Source of the DNA: a virus
DNA: 63,974 nucleotides
Direction: 5' to 3' (one strand)
Virus record (IMG/VR): IMGVR_UViG_3300036785_000518
Span: 1-63,974 of that record
The notes under the pieces are model-generated. The model was not told the DNA's origin and searched no databases. It saw nothing but the letters and a program-made list of their open reading frames with translations. Both the position numbers and the translations under genes were made by a program. Position 1 is the first letter of the stretch; every line of letters starts with the position of its first letter. This document shows positions 46,241 through 55,489 of this stretch, one piece after another.

Positions 46241-48697
46241 ATGGCCGAGAACGCAGTAATATACAGAGACAATCAAGAAACGCAGGCAGCAGACTTCAAT
46301 AACCTCCAAGACTATCTCGGCGGCTCGCTTGACCATATCGTCGGTGATGCCATTGAGCCGAAGATGTCTTATTGGGGCTTCACCATTTCGAAGGTGGCGC
46401 CGACGCAGATCAATGTTTCGCCGGGGCGGTTTTACAGTGCAGGGTCGGTTTATGCGCGCAACGAGGTCGTGACGATCGATCTCTTCAATGTGCTGCCGGT
46501 CACGCAGAAGAAGCAGATCGCGGTGGTGTGCTGGGGGTCGACCATCACGCAGGACATTCAGCCGCGCGATTTCATCATTGATGCGGACACCGGGCAATCG
46601 CAGCCGCAGTCGGTGGCGATGACGACGACGCGGTACTGTAACGTCGACGTGGTGCCCGGCGTCGAAGGTCCATCGCCGCAATATCCAGCGACCGACGCCA
46701 CCGATCTAGTCATTGGTTATGTGCTGGTCGATCCCACCGGCATTGTTTCGGTGCAGCAGCTCACTGCCAACGCGATCGACAATCTGCGCGACCTCACCGA
46801 TCGCGTCACCACGATCGAGGTGTTCGACGCCCAGATTGCAGGACAGGTGGCGACGCTAACGACCGCGCTCGCGGCGCTGGCCGATCAGCTGCGCAACTAT
46901 GTGCTGCTGACCGAGTATCAGAAGCTCGTTACCCTGGTGAAGGAAATCTGGGACCTCATTCATCAGCCGGCGGCATACATCTTTTATGGCACCGACAATT
47001 TTCTCGACACCGCGCAGAGCTACACGACCGGCAACGTTGATGGCGCCTACAACGCTCAGATCAACGAGGGGCTGCGTTTCCCCGGGACCAACGCGGCGGC
47101 GACGACCACGCTGCAGCTGCTCAATCCGTCTGATCCGACCGCCACCATTTCCTTGGATGGATTCATGCTGCCGACGCCGTCCGGCGCGCGCGTGCGGCTC
47201 GACTGCTCGTTCAATGCGCTGCCGTGGATCGAAGAGCGCATTCTGCAGTACGTCTTCATCAACTTCACGATCCGCCATCTGCGGCCGGCGCGATATCGTC
47301 ATCGTTGCGGCTACCCGTGGCTGCCGTGCCCGGCGTCGCAGGTCTGGTGGTATCAGGCTCAGCTCGATCCGACGACGCATATTCTTTCATTTGTCGGTGA
47401 AACCTGGGAGATCGTACAGTGGCGCGATATCGCCCAGCACCCCGAGGACACACCTGACTGGCCGCAGCACAGGTTCGATCGACTGCGGTTCTTCTGGCGT
47501 GACCGTGTCGACATCTACTACTGGGCGAAGCTGTTCGATAATTTCGACCATTCCGGCCAACACATCTGCCAGACCTTCCTCAATGGGCAGGACGGTTGGC
47601 TATCGGGCGTCACGGTCTTCATGAACTCGCCCTTGGCGCAGCCTCTTGCGGTTCTGATTGCTGGGACGCAGAGCGATGGTACGCCTGATCATCTGAAGCA
47701 AACGATCCGGCGCGTCACTCTTGATGGACCCGGCGTGCAGGCGTGCTTCGACAATCCGATTCTGATTGGTGACATCGAGTCGATCCGCACCTTTAGGCTT
47801 GGCCTATTTACCACGAGCATTGTAAGAAGCGGTCCGCCGATCTACGTCTATCCGTGCCGCATCAATTTCCCGCCGGTGTTTCTCGAAAGCGGGAAGCGCT
47901 ATGGATTGCATTTCCTCACGACCTACGATCACCGCTTTTGCATCAGCGACCAGTGGGACCTGTTTGCGGTGCACCAGGGTGCCTACTGGGTGAGCGGCAG
48001 CACCGGGCTGTATTTGTGGCCGTCAACGACGAATCCGAAGTCGCTGCGCTTCATGCTGCACTATGCGACCTGGGGCCAGTGGCAGGGCAACACGCAGGCC
48101 GCGGGCGGCGCGGTGCGTGCCGAGGTCCAGATGCAGCCGCTGCAGCTTGCAGGCGGCATCGGTGGCATCGATATTCTCGCCGATGCTGTCGAGCCGCCCG
48201 CCACCGATCTCTCCTACCAGGTTCAGATTGGCGGCAACTGGCAGAAGTTCGACGCCGATCCAAACATGCCAGCGTTTGCAGGCGGCCCGGCGATACTGCC
48301 GTTCAAGATCGTGTTCAGCGGCACCACCGACCTGATGCCGGGCGTGTCGCTGCAGCAATCGCAGGTGACGGTGCACGGCGTGCGCGCCACGCTGTTCCAT
48401 CACATCAGCACCTTCATTCCGGTCGCTTCGGCGATCACCCATATCAAGGTGATCTGCAAGCTCTACTCGTTCGTTACCGCGCACCACACCTGCACCGCGT
48501 CGCTGCACTATTCGACCACTCACAAGTCAGCCGACGTCATCGCCGACATGACGCTCGACGACGGAAGCATCGAGCGCACCTGGACGTTCAACACCGCATC
48601 GATTGCCGACGGCTTTTATGTCGAGATCGACGGCACCACCGACGGCGTCGGCGACAACTACCTCGTCGGCCAGCGCATCGCCTACGCGTCGCCATAA
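46241..48697 (+). CDS. Large baseplate/tail structural protein
   Basis: 818 aa from the ATG at 46241. The N-terminal about 180 residues (AVIYRDNQETQAADFNNLQDYLGG; VSPGRFYSAGSVYARNEVVTIDLFN) look like a baseplate attachment module. The middle is Trp/Tyr-rich and beta-structured, and the C-terminal part is jelly-roll-like. It takes the place of P2 H in the gene order, so it may anchor or form the tail fibre. No family named with confidence. Confidence 0.7.
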   Translation: MAENAVIYRDNQETQAADFNNLQDYLGGSLDHIVGDAIEPKMSYWGFTISKVAPTQINVSPGRFYSAGSVYARNEVVTIDLFNVLPVTQKKQIAVVCWGSTITQDIQPRDFIIDADTGQSQPQSVAMTTTRYCNVDVVPGVEGPSPQYPATDATDLVIGYVLVDPTGIVSVQQLTANAIDNLRDLTDRVTTIEVFDAQIAGQVATLTTALAALADQLRNYVLLTEYQKLVTLVKEIWDLIHQPAAYIFYGTDNFLDTAQSYTTGNVDGAYNAQINEGLRFPGTNAAATTTLQLLNPSDPTATISLDGFMLPTPSGARVRLDCSFNALPWIEERILQYVFINFTIRHLRPARYRHRCGYPWLPCPASQVWWYQAQLDPTTHILSFVGETWEIVQWRDIAQHPEDTPDWPQHRFDRLRFFWRDRVDIYYWAKLFDNFDHSGQHICQTFLNGQDGWLSGVTVFMNSPLAQPLAVLIAGTQSDGTPDHLKQTIRRVTLDGPGVQACFDNPILIGDIESIRTFRLGLFTTSIVRSGPPIYVYPCRINFPPVFLESGKRYGLHFLTTYDHRFCISDQWDLFAVHQGAYWVSGSTGLYLWPSTTNPKSLRFMLHYATWGQWQGNTQAAGGAVRAEVQMQPLQLAGGIGGIDILADAVEPPATDLSYQVQIGGNWQKFDADPNMPAFAGGPAILPFKIVFSGTTDLMPGVSLQQSQVTVHGVRATLFHHISTFIPVASAITHIKVICKLYSFVTAHHTCTASLHYSTTHKSADVIADMTLDDGSIERTWTFNTASIADGFYVEIDGTTDGVGDNYLVGQRIAYASP

Positions 48698-48712
48698 CGG
48701 GGAAACAAACAA

Positions 48713-48892
48713 ATGGCTGATCCGACCTATTACCAGGTGACGGTGAACGTTGCCTTCACCACCGCCAACGAAGTCTTTCTGCCGGGAAAAACTTACTACG
48801 TCTCGCAGGAGGTCTACGACAGCACGCTGAGCGACGATTCGAAGTTTTCCGATCGTTGCGCGACTGCCGTTCCGATTTACAATCACCCGTGA
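48713..48892 (+). CDS. Small hypothetical protein between tail genes
   Basis: 59 aa. A short beta protein (YYQVTVNVAFTTANEVFLPGKTYYVSQEVYDS) resembling the small head/tail accessory proteins with a V-x-x-F-x-x-G-K-x-Y pattern. AACGGGGAAAC precedes it. Function unknown; likely a virion component. Confidence 0.65.
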   Translation: MADPTYYQVTVNVAFTTANEVFLPGKTYYVSQEVYDSTLSDDSKFSDRCATAVPIYNHP

Positions 48893-48907
48893 GGGAGCGA
48901 AGCTTCG

Positions 48908-50263
48908 ATGGCTGGCGACGTTATCCAGTTCAAGGATTTGCAAGTAGCGCCAAGAGGTGAGGACCTCGATTACCTGTTCTTCAATACGCGCTTTCTGAAT
49001 ATCAGCACGGCCATCAACGGCATTGCTGCGCGCCAGGACACCTTCGACGAGAGTGAGGCGCAGCTGGTGGCGGTCGGTCTGCAGCGCATCAACGATGTGC
49101 TCGGGCCGATGCTGGCGGTGCTGCAGCAGGCGGCGGAGCTTGGCTTCCTCGTCGCCGAGGCGATCGGCGCTAGCGCCAGCCTTACCTTCGGACTCGACAT
49201 CCAGTTCACGGTCACCAGCGACGGCAAGAGCCTGTTCACGCCGACGCCCTATGTGCTGGCAATTGACATTACCGATTCCACCAATTGGGGAATCCTGTCG
49301 CTGACAAGTTATGATGACGTCGGCGGCATTTTGGCGGGTCACTGCGTCTATGCGACCAAGACCAAGACCTCGACGCAATGGTCGCTGTCGTGCAACAGCG
49401 CCCTGCCGTCGGCAATGATGGCCCTGCTGTCACAGGCGCAGACGGCAGCCACCAGCGCCAGCAATTCGGCGGCCACCGTCGCCAGCGAGATGGGTGATCT
49501 GCAGTCGCTGGTCAATGCGGTGCAATCGGGTCCGGTGGCGAGTGTTGCTGGCCGGACCGGTGTCGTTGTGCTCTCGATTCCTGACATTACCGGGCTGGTA
49601 TCCGCGCTCGCCGCCAAGGTTGAAACGGCAACATTCAACAGCCAGCTTGGCACCAAGCAGGCCGTTAGCGCACTGCTCACGGCATTCGCCGCGTTGCCAT
49701 CTGCCGCCGACAAGAACATCTACTTCACCGGCGTTGGCACCATGTCGGTGGCGACCTACACTGCCTTTGCGCGCAGCATGGATGCGGCTGCTGATGCCAC
49801 GACGGCGCGCGGCGTGCTCGGGCTGGGCGACGCCGCAACCCATCCCGCCAGCGACTTTGCCACGTCAGCGAGCATTGCGGCGGCGGGCTATCAGACCGCA
49901 GCGCAGGTCAATGCCGCGATCAGCGCAGCCTTGATCAGCTCGTCGCAGATCGGTGCCGTGTTCGACGATCAGACTGGGACCACTTACGCTTTTGTTCCTG
50001 CCGACAACGGCAAGGCGGTGACGCTCACCAATGCCGCGGCGATCACCGCGACGCTTCCCAACAATCTGGCCAAGGGCTGGAATGCGATCGTTTACCAGGG
50101 TGGCGCGGGGCAGATCACCTTCACGACTGGCACCGGTGCGACGCTGCGCAACCGCCAGAACCAGACCAAGAGCGCGGGCCAATACGCCATGGTGAGCTTG
50201 ATGTGTGTGAGCAACAGCGACGGCGCGAGCGCTGTGGTTGCCCTTGGCGGCGATGCCGCGTGA
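48908..50263 (+). CDS. Tail fibre protein
   Basis: 451 aa. After a helical N-terminal attachment part it becomes Ala/Ser/Thr-rich (LSQAQTAATSASNSAATVASEMGDLQ), then VASVAGRTGVVVLSIPDITGLVSAL, a motif common in phage tail fibres. The C-terminal beta region contains DDQTGTTYAFVPADNGKAVTLTNAAAITATLP. Probably a receptor-recognition fibre. Start has GAGGGAGCGAAGC. Confidence 0.75.
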   Translation: MAGDVIQFKDLQVAPRGEDLDYLFFNTRFLNISTAINGIAARQDTFDESEAQLVAVGLQRINDVLGPMLAVLQQAAELGFLVAEAIGASASLTFGLDIQFTVTSDGKSLFTPTPYVLAIDITDSTNWGILSLTSYDDVGGILAGHCVYATKTKTSTQWSLSCNSALPSAMMALLSQAQTAATSASNSAATVASEMGDLQSLVNAVQSGPVASVAGRTGVVVLSIPDITGLVSALAAKVETATFNSQLGTKQAVSALLTAFAALPSAADKNIYFTGVGTMSVATYTAFARSMDAAADATTARGVLGLGDAATHPASDFATSASIAAAGYQTAAQVNAAISAALISSSQIGAVFDDQTGTTYAFVPADNGKAVTLTNAAAITATLPNNLAKGWNAIVYQGGAGQITFTTGTGATLRNRQNQTKSAGQYAMVSLMCVSNSDGASAVVALGGDAA

Positions 50264-50925
50264 TCATCGTTCCGGCGGTGCGCGGCTTCCTCGGCGCGGC
50301 GAAGCAATGGGGGCCGCGCAACAGCCTCGTGGCGAAAAACGGCACCGGCACGGTGCTGTTTACCGGGCTGACGATTCCGGCAGGCGCCTTGGTGGTGCTC
50401 GGCGTCTCCGACGTGAGCGCCACATCGACGCTGGGCACCGTTACCGACAGCGCTGGCAACGCCTGGAGCAATACCGGCTGGACCGACAACGCCGCTGGCG
50501 GCGCTTCGATCTTCTGGTCACGCCTCACCAATCCACTCAATGCCGGGACGATCACCGTTACGTCGCGCTCAGGGGCTGGCACGATCGCCGCTGGCGGTAT
50601 GTGGGCCACCGGCCCCGCAGCGGCGCCCTACGACGCCGCCGCCTTCGGCACCACAGGCGTGACCTCTGCCGCGCCAACCTGCATCAGCGGCGCGCCTTCG
50701 GCGGCTGGTGAGCTGTTCTTCGGGATGTGGGCAGCCGGGGCGGTAGCGAGGACCGTTACCAACGATCCGGGCTGGACCAGCCATGGCGTCGTCAATCCGA
50801 CCGCCGCCCTCTATGGGCTGGCTGTTGCGAGCAGAATCAACACCGGAACGGGCGCACTCACCTATGCGCCGACGCTCAACACTAGCGGCCTTTGCCGACT
50901 CAACATTGCCGCCTTCCACCAATAA
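50260..50925 (+). CDS. Fibre-associated beta protein (GTG start)
   Basis: 221 aa from a GTG overlapping the fibre stop (GTGA). It has repeated beta elements (TVLFTGLTIPAGALVVLGVSDVSATSTLGTVTDSAGNAWSN...), the jelly-roll-like pattern seen in tail tip and fibre proteins. Likely a fibre tip or a fibre chaperone. Receptor unknown. Confidence 0.6.
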   Translation: MIIVPAVRGFLGAAKQWGPRNSLVAKNGTGTVLFTGLTIPAGALVVLGVSDVSATSTLGTVTDSAGNAWSNTGWTDNAAGGASIFWSRLTNPLNAGTITVTSRSGAGTIAAGGMWATGPAAAPYDAAAFGTTGVTSAAPTCISGAPSAAGELFFGMWAAGAVARTVTNDPGWTSHGVVNPTAALYGLAVASRINTGTGALTYAPTLNTSGLCRLNIAAFHQ

Positions 50926-50934
50926 GGGGACCGC

Positions 50935-51171
50935 ATGTTCACATTCGACCGCAGCAATCTGCGCATCGACGGGGTGCAGAGCGTCGAGATTTCACCGATC
51001 CAGCCGGACACCAGCTCAACGCAATACGTGCGGCTGATCCAAATCTACACCGATCCATCGACGACGACGAACCGGCGCCCGGTGCTGGAGATCGCCGTAT
51101 ATGGCGGAGATCAAACTGTCAACTCAACAGCCGAACTTGAAATACTTATACCGTCGGGTTTGGAATTTTGA
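50935..51171 (+). CDS. Small virion-associated protein
   Basis: 78 aa behind AGGGGACCGC. Beta-rich start (FTFDRSNLRIDGVQSVEISPI) and a possible truncated end: its last 61 bases run over the 3' end of the opposite-strand GIY-YIG gene. The native C-terminus may have been replaced when that gene inserted. Unknown function. Confidence 0.55.
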   Translation: MFTFDRSNLRIDGVQSVEISPIQPDTSSTQYVRLIQIYTDPSTTTNRRPVLEIAVYGGDQTVNSTAELEILIPSGLEF

Positions 51172-51707
51172 CGCGCTGCAACGGTCGCTTTCATTTTGGC
51201 GATGGCTTCTTTGCTGCGTTTTGTGCCCTTCAGGTGATGGCCGTTGATGCGAATGCGTTCGCGCGTTGCTGCACCGACCTTTGCGCGCGCTTGGACTGAC
51301 AATGGTTTTCCTAATCGAGATTGACGGATTACCTCGATCTGTTCTGGCGTTCGCACCTTGCCCTTGTTGCCAAGGCCAGTTTTGCGCTTGTGCTCTTCTG
51401 TCTTCGGCTTGCGCATTTTCTCACGCGTGGCCTCGCAGTGTGTTCGCGTGTACCCGGCAGGACCACCAGCGGTGAGGTTCCAGCCAATGCCAGCGTGCGG
51501 ACGCAGCTCGCGTTCGAGCGCGTAGCATTGGTCCTCTGTGCCCGTGAAAAGAACCTCGGCTTCAAACAACGAAGTGCGGCGCTTCCGATGCCGTCGCACC
51601 CGATCATCGAAACGACAGGTAACACCAACGTAACCATGCTGCCGATGGTCGGTACACGATGTGTCGAAAAGCCAGTAGACAATCCACAACGAAGGAGATA
51701 TACTCAT
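51111..51707 (-). CDS. GIY-YIG homing endonuclease with NUMOD3-like tail, antisense
   Basis: 198 aa from the ATG at 51707. The catalytic half shows WIVYWLFDTSCTDHRQHGYVGVTCRFDDRVRRH, with Y-V-G and an Arg as in GIY-YIG nucleases, and AEVLFTGTEDQCYALERELRP. The C-terminal basic repeats (TEEHKRKTGLGNKGK, SVQARAKVGAATRERI, RSKEAIAKMKAT) are NUMOD3-like DNA-binding motifs. It lies antisense between fibre and sheath genes; its start codon overlaps the sheath start. Confidence 0.8.
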   Translation of the reverse strand: MSISPSLWIVYWLFDTSCTDHRQHGYVGVTCRFDDRVRRHRKRRTSLFEAEVLFTGTEDQCYALERELRPHAGIGWNLTAGGPAGYTRTHCEATREKMRKPKTEEHKRKTGLGNKGKVRTPEQIEVIRQSRLGKPLSVQARAKVGAATRERIRINGHHLKGTKRSKEAIAKMKATVAARQNSKPDGISISSSAVELTV

Positions 51708-53616
51708 GAGTAATCCCACCTTTGGGTTGCAATTTATTCAGGTCGACGACCAACCGCAACCTATAGTAGGTGCCAACATGGACGTTGTTGGCATCATCGG
51801 CCCGGCCGCTTTGGCCGATCCGAACATCTTTCCGTTCGACACCCCAGTCCTCGTCTTCTCCAACGACACGGTCACCCTCGCGAAGCTCGGCACCGACGGT
51901 TATATTCCGGACGCGATCAATGGAATCAATAACCAACTGGCGGACTTTGAGATCGCAGCTCAGATGGTGATCGTGCGCACCGACTATGGTTCGCAGAGCG
52001 ACGCCAATCTGAAGCTGCAGCAGACCATCGCCAAGATTATGGGCAACTCGACCGCGGGCACCGGCGTGCACGCGTTTCTCAAGGCGCCGAACCTGCTCTA
52101 TTGCACGCCGCGCATTATCGTTGCGCCCGGTTATACCGGCCAGATGGCGAACTCGCTCGACACCCTGGTCGCCAACATCGTCGGCGTCGGCTACATCCCC
52201 GGTCAAACTTATCAGGTGACGTTCACCCCCGGCATCGGCGAGACCAATGGCGCCAACCTCGTGTTGCCGCAGGCGCACGCGGTGGCCGACGTGAACGGCG
52301 AGATCGATGATGCGCAAATCTTTATCGACAGCTGGGGCGCGTGGTTCACGGTAGCGCCGACGGCGACGCTGCCGCCCTATGACGGCACGCCGATGGCGGC
52401 GCAGCAGGCGACCGGCCAGATCGTGTTCTCGGGCCAGCCCGGCGTCGGTTCGAAGATCACGTTCAATTCTCAGGACGTGACCTTCATCGCCAAGGCGACC
52501 ACGGCGGCCGCGTTCCAGGTCAACCTCGGCGACAACCTCGATGCGACGCTCACCAATCTCGTCACCTATCTCACGGGCGTCGCCGCGCAGGCCAACGCCA
52601 ATCTCGGGCTGTGTAATTACCAGAAGACGCTCGGCGATCTACTCGCGCTCAACATCACCTACAAGGCGGCGGGTGTTGCGGGCAATAGCTTCACCCTCAA
52701 CTCGACGGTGACTGGCGCGTCGTGGCCGCCGCATCTTTCCGGCGGTGTCGCCGCTCAGATCGCGGCCAATGGCACCCTCACCGCCACCATGGCGCTCGGC
52801 GCGAACCCGGTATGTGCCGAGCTGACCGGCGTGCTCGACACTCTGATCGCTCACGCCATTGTCGAGAGCGCTGGCAGCTCGACGATCGCCGATGAGAACT
52901 GGCGCGATACTCTCAACAGCCAGCGCCTGATCGGCCTTTCCGGCGGCTGCAAGGTGATCGATCCGGCAAGCGGCAACATCATCGTGATGCCGCTGGCGCC
53001 GCGGGCTGCGGGCGCGATGGTCGCTGAGGACTTCCGCACCGGCTATCCGTTCCACTCGTTCGCCAATCGCGCGGTGCAAGGCATTGTCGGCCCAGCGCGC
53101 ACCATCGCGTTCTCGCTCACCGACGGCGCCACCGAGGGGCAGCTGCTGCTCGCGGCAAACCTCGGGATCATGGTGCGCGGGCTGGTGGGGGTCGAGACCG
53201 CGATCAGCTCGGGCGGCTTCATCCTGATCGCCACCGACAATATGGGCGACGATGAATTATGGAGGATGTACAACGTAAAAAGAGGTAGGGATTACATACA
53301 CTTGTCACTGATGCCTGCGCTGCGGGTTTACCTTGGCAGAACCAACATCGATCGTCAAACCGTCGCCAACATCGAAGAGACGATCGCCAACTTCCTGTCC
53401 CAGCTCACCGCGTTGCAGCAAATCCTGGGCTATCAGGTCAGGTTCCAGGGCAACCTCAACTCAGCCGACGAAATCAGGCTCGGCCATCTCACGGTGAGCT
53501 TCGCTGCCGAAGAGCCGCCGGTCCTGAAGCGTATCACCACCATGAGCGCGCGATACAAGCCGGCCATCGATGCCCTCGTATCCCAACTGGCTGAACAGCT
53601 TACGTTTACTGGCTGA
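51706..53616 (+). CDS. Contractile tail sheath protein (gpFI-like)
   Basis: 636 aa subunit of the contractile sheath. The first about 200 residues (VDDQPQPIVGANMDVVGIIGPA; AAQMVIVRTDYG) and last about 250 residues (NGIVGPARTIAFSLTDGATEGQ-type region, then NIEETIANFLSQLTALQQILGYQVRF) match the gpFI family. A domain of about 130 residues inserted near 245-370 is the same beta module as in the cement protein. AAGGAGATATACTC is an excellent ribosome site. It defines the virus as a myovirus. Confidence 0.88.
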   Translation: MSNPTFGLQFIQVDDQPQPIVGANMDVVGIIGPAALADPNIFPFDTPVLVFSNDTVTLAKLGTDGYIPDAINGINNQLADFEIAAQMVIVRTDYGSQSDANLKLQQTIAKIMGNSTAGTGVHAFLKAPNLLYCTPRIIVAPGYTGQMANSLDTLVANIVGVGYIPGQTYQVTFTPGIGETNGANLVLPQAHAVADVNGEIDDAQIFIDSWGAWFTVAPTATLPPYDGTPMAAQQATGQIVFSGQPGVGSKITFNSQDVTFIAKATTAAAFQVNLGDNLDATLTNLVTYLTGVAAQANANLGLCNYQKTLGDLLALNITYKAAGVAGNSFTLNSTVTGASWPPHLSGGVAAQIAANGTLTATMALGANPVCAELTGVLDTLIAHAIVESAGSSTIADENWRDTLNSQRLIGLSGGCKVIDPASGNIIVMPLAPRAAGAMVAEDFRTGYPFHSFANRAVQGIVGPARTIAFSLTDGATEGQLLLAANLGIMVRGLVGVETAISSGGFILIATDNMGDDELWRMYNVKRGRDYIHLSLMPALRVYLGRTNIDRQTVANIEETIANFLSQLTALQQILGYQVRFQGNLNSADEIRLGHLTVSFAAEEPPVLKRITTMSARYKPAIDALVSQLAEQLTFTG

Positions 53617-53619
53617 CTT

Positions 53620-53645
53620 GCACAACGAAGTAAAGAGTGTTGTGC
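53620..53645. repeat. Hairpin between the sheath gene and the HNH gene
   Basis: GCACAAC (53620-53626) and GTTGTGC (53639-53645) form a perfect 7-bp stem with a 12-nt loop, starting four bases after the sheath stop and eight bases before the HNH start. Confidence 0.6.
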
Positions 53646-53652
53646 TGGGTTT

Positions 53653-54192
53653 ATGACCCAGCCAAACGATCTCATTGGAATGAAGTTCGGCCTTCTGACG
53701 GTTCTCAAGAGGGCCGGCGCGACCGGCAGCGGCAATGCCAAGTGGCGCTGCCGCTGTGAATGCGGCAAGTCGACTACCGTTATAGGGTCCGCCCTGAAGA
53801 GTGGGAGGACGCGCTCGTGCGGCCACCTCCGTGTCGAAGTCATTGGGCACTTAAAGACCCGCCACGGCGCCAGGATCGATCGCCGCGAGACACCTGAGTA
53901 CCGAGCCTGGACCGAGATTAAGCGGCGTTGCTACAACCCTAAACTGGCGCAGTTTTCTGACTGGGGCGGCCGCGGCATCACTATGTGCGATCGCTGGCGG
54001 TTCGGTGAGAACGGCAAGCATGGCTTCGAATGCTTCCTCGAAGATGTCGGGCCTAAGCCGCATCCTAAGCTCACGATCGAGCGCCTTGATAATGACGGCA
54101 ATTACGAGCCGAACAATGTGGCATGGGTTACGCGCAAACAGCAAGCCAACAATCGAAGACCACGGCGGGGCCGATCACATGCCGCAGCCTGA
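53653..54192 (+). CDS. HNH homing endonuclease (AP2/HNH type)
   Basis: 179 aa. An N-terminal zinc-knuckle (LTVLKRAGATGSGNAKWRCRCECGKSTTVIGSALKSGRTRSCGH) is followed by the HNH core YRAWTEIKRRCYNPK...DWGGRGITMCDRWR...FLEDVGPKPHPKLTIERLDNDGNYEPNNVAWVTRKQQANNRR. All conserved positions are present (ERLDNDGNY, N-x-x-W). It is a mobile gene between sheath and tube genes. Confidence 0.9.
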   Translation: MTQPNDLIGMKFGLLTVLKRAGATGSGNAKWRCRCECGKSTTVIGSALKSGRTRSCGHLRVEVIGHLKTRHGARIDRRETPEYRAWTEIKRRCYNPKLAQFSDWGGRGITMCDRWRFGENGKHGFECFLEDVGPKPHPKLTIERLDNDGNYEPNNVAWVTRKQQANNRRPRRGRSHAAA

Positions 54193-54388
54193 GTTCAAGA
54201 CCTTCATCGAGCGCGGCCCGACCCAAGCGCCCGATGACTATCAGCTGTGGGCATGCCGCGGCACCGGCCGCGGCTGCATCGCCAACATGAGATCAAGCAA
54301 TCAGACACCAGCGCCGCGCAAGCATTGCGCTGATTGCTACGGCCCGTTGCCGAAGCCGCTGCACCAGTCGACGACCTTAATCAAGTAG
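54179..54388 (+). CDS. Small Cys-containing hypothetical protein
   Basis: 69 aa from the ATG at 54179, overlapping the HNH end. Four Cys (CRGTGRGC, CADC) suggest a zinc site. Not recognised. It may belong to the homing insertion or be a short tail accessory. Confidence 0.5.
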   Translation: MPQPEFKTFIERGPTQAPDDYQLWACRGTGRGCIANMRSSNQTPAPRKHCADCYGPLPKPLHQSTTLIK

Positions 54389-54406
54389 CGAAACGGAGTA
54401 CCATCA

Positions 54407-54994
54407 ATGACGGACACGATCCTAACGCTCGACAAGGCTAATATGTTTGCAGGTCGCGAGCCGAGCGACGTAAACCAGGGTTTATACTTGGAATTAACCG
54501 AGTTCAAACTGCCGGCGATGAACGAGCAATATGTCGATCACCGCGCGGGCGGTGTGCCCATCGGTATCGAGGTCGACACGATGTTCGCCAAGATGGAAGC
54601 TACTTTCCAGTTGATCGGCTGGAATCTGCAGGTGGCTACGCTGGTCAATTCGTGGCTCGCCGAGCAAAACGTGTTCTGGATTTACGGATTGCTGCGCGAT
54701 CGCATGACCGCGGAAGCGATGCGGGTCACCGCCAAGTTGCGCGGCCGTCTCGGTCTCGCCGATCCGCAGAACTGGAATCGCGGTGCAGCCCAGCATTGGA
54801 ATTACGCCATCAAGGGCATCATCGCGTATCAGCTCTCGGTCGAGAACTCGCTAATCTATGACTGGGACTTCTTCAGTAATCGGTTCGTTGTTGGGCAGTT
54901 CGATCGTAATGCCGACGTCAATCGCATCCTCAATGTCCCGACGCCGACCGCCTCGCCAGTGGTGCCGCCGCCGCCGGCTGTGGTCACGGCATAA
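54407..54994 (+). CDS. Tail tube protein (gpFII-like)
   Basis: 195 aa. Features of P2 FII tube proteins: an early strand KANMFAGREPSDVNQGLYLELTEFKLPAMNEQYVDHRAGGVPIGIEVDTMFAKMEATFQLIGW, then RDRMTAEAMRVTAKLRGRL and a Pro-rich C-terminus. Forms the rigid inner tube within the sheath. Good match in order: sheath, tube, chaperone, tape measure. Confidence 0.85.
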   Translation: MTDTILTLDKANMFAGREPSDVNQGLYLELTEFKLPAMNEQYVDHRAGGVPIGIEVDTMFAKMEATFQLIGWNLQVATLVNSWLAEQNVFWIYGLLRDRMTAEAMRVTAKLRGRLGLADPQNWNRGAAQHWNYAIKGIIAYQLSVENSLIYDWDFFSNRFVVGQFDRNADVNRILNVPTPTASPVVPPPPAVVTA

Positions 54995-55006
54995 CGGGAA
55001 GGGCCC

Positions 55007-55489
55007 ATGTCGATCGACATCATGCGACGCACCGGCGGATGGGTGGTCGAACTGGCCGTGCCGATCAAGCACGGATCGGCGACCATCGACACCATCGAGA
55101 TCAGGCCGCCGACAATCGACACCGTGGTGCGCTGGGGCGAGGGCGGCTTCCCGTCGTCGATGGCGCTGCTCGCCGATCTGTCGGGCGTCCCGGAAAGGGT
55201 GCTGCGCCAGATCAGCTATCCCGATGCCGACCGCGTCATGATGGCGCTCTACAACATCGTGCCGCAGCAGCTCAAGACCGACTTCACCAGCGGCAATGGG
55301 CGACCACTGGCGACGCCCGCCGATGAATTGCCACCCGAGGAGCCGGGCGCCCGCCCGGTCGACCAGACCGACCCGCGCTTTCCCGCCGATCCGATGGTGC
55401 GGCCGACCGTCATTCGGCGGCCCGAGCCGGTCGACGGCCCCGGCATGTCGCTCGACATGCCTGCACCGGCAGCGCGGCAGGTGTCGTAA
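55007..55489 (+). CDS. Tail assembly chaperone (gpE-like)
   Basis: 160 aa between tube and tape measure, the usual position of the tail assembly chaperone. The first 100 residues contain VELAVPIKHGSATIDTIEIRPPTIDTVVRWGEG and LADLSGVPERVLRQISYPDADRVMMALYNI, an E-like pattern. The C-terminus is Pro-rich. In P2 the E/E' pair is made by ribosomal frameshift; I see no classic slippery heptamer here. Confidence 0.78.
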   Translation: MSIDIMRRTGGWVVELAVPIKHGSATIDTIEIRPPTIDTVVRWGEGGFPSSMALLADLSGVPERVLRQISYPDADRVMMALYNIVPQQLKTDFTSGNGRPLATPADELPPEEPGARPVDQTDPRFPADPMVRPTVIRRPEPVDGPGMSLDMPAPAARQVS

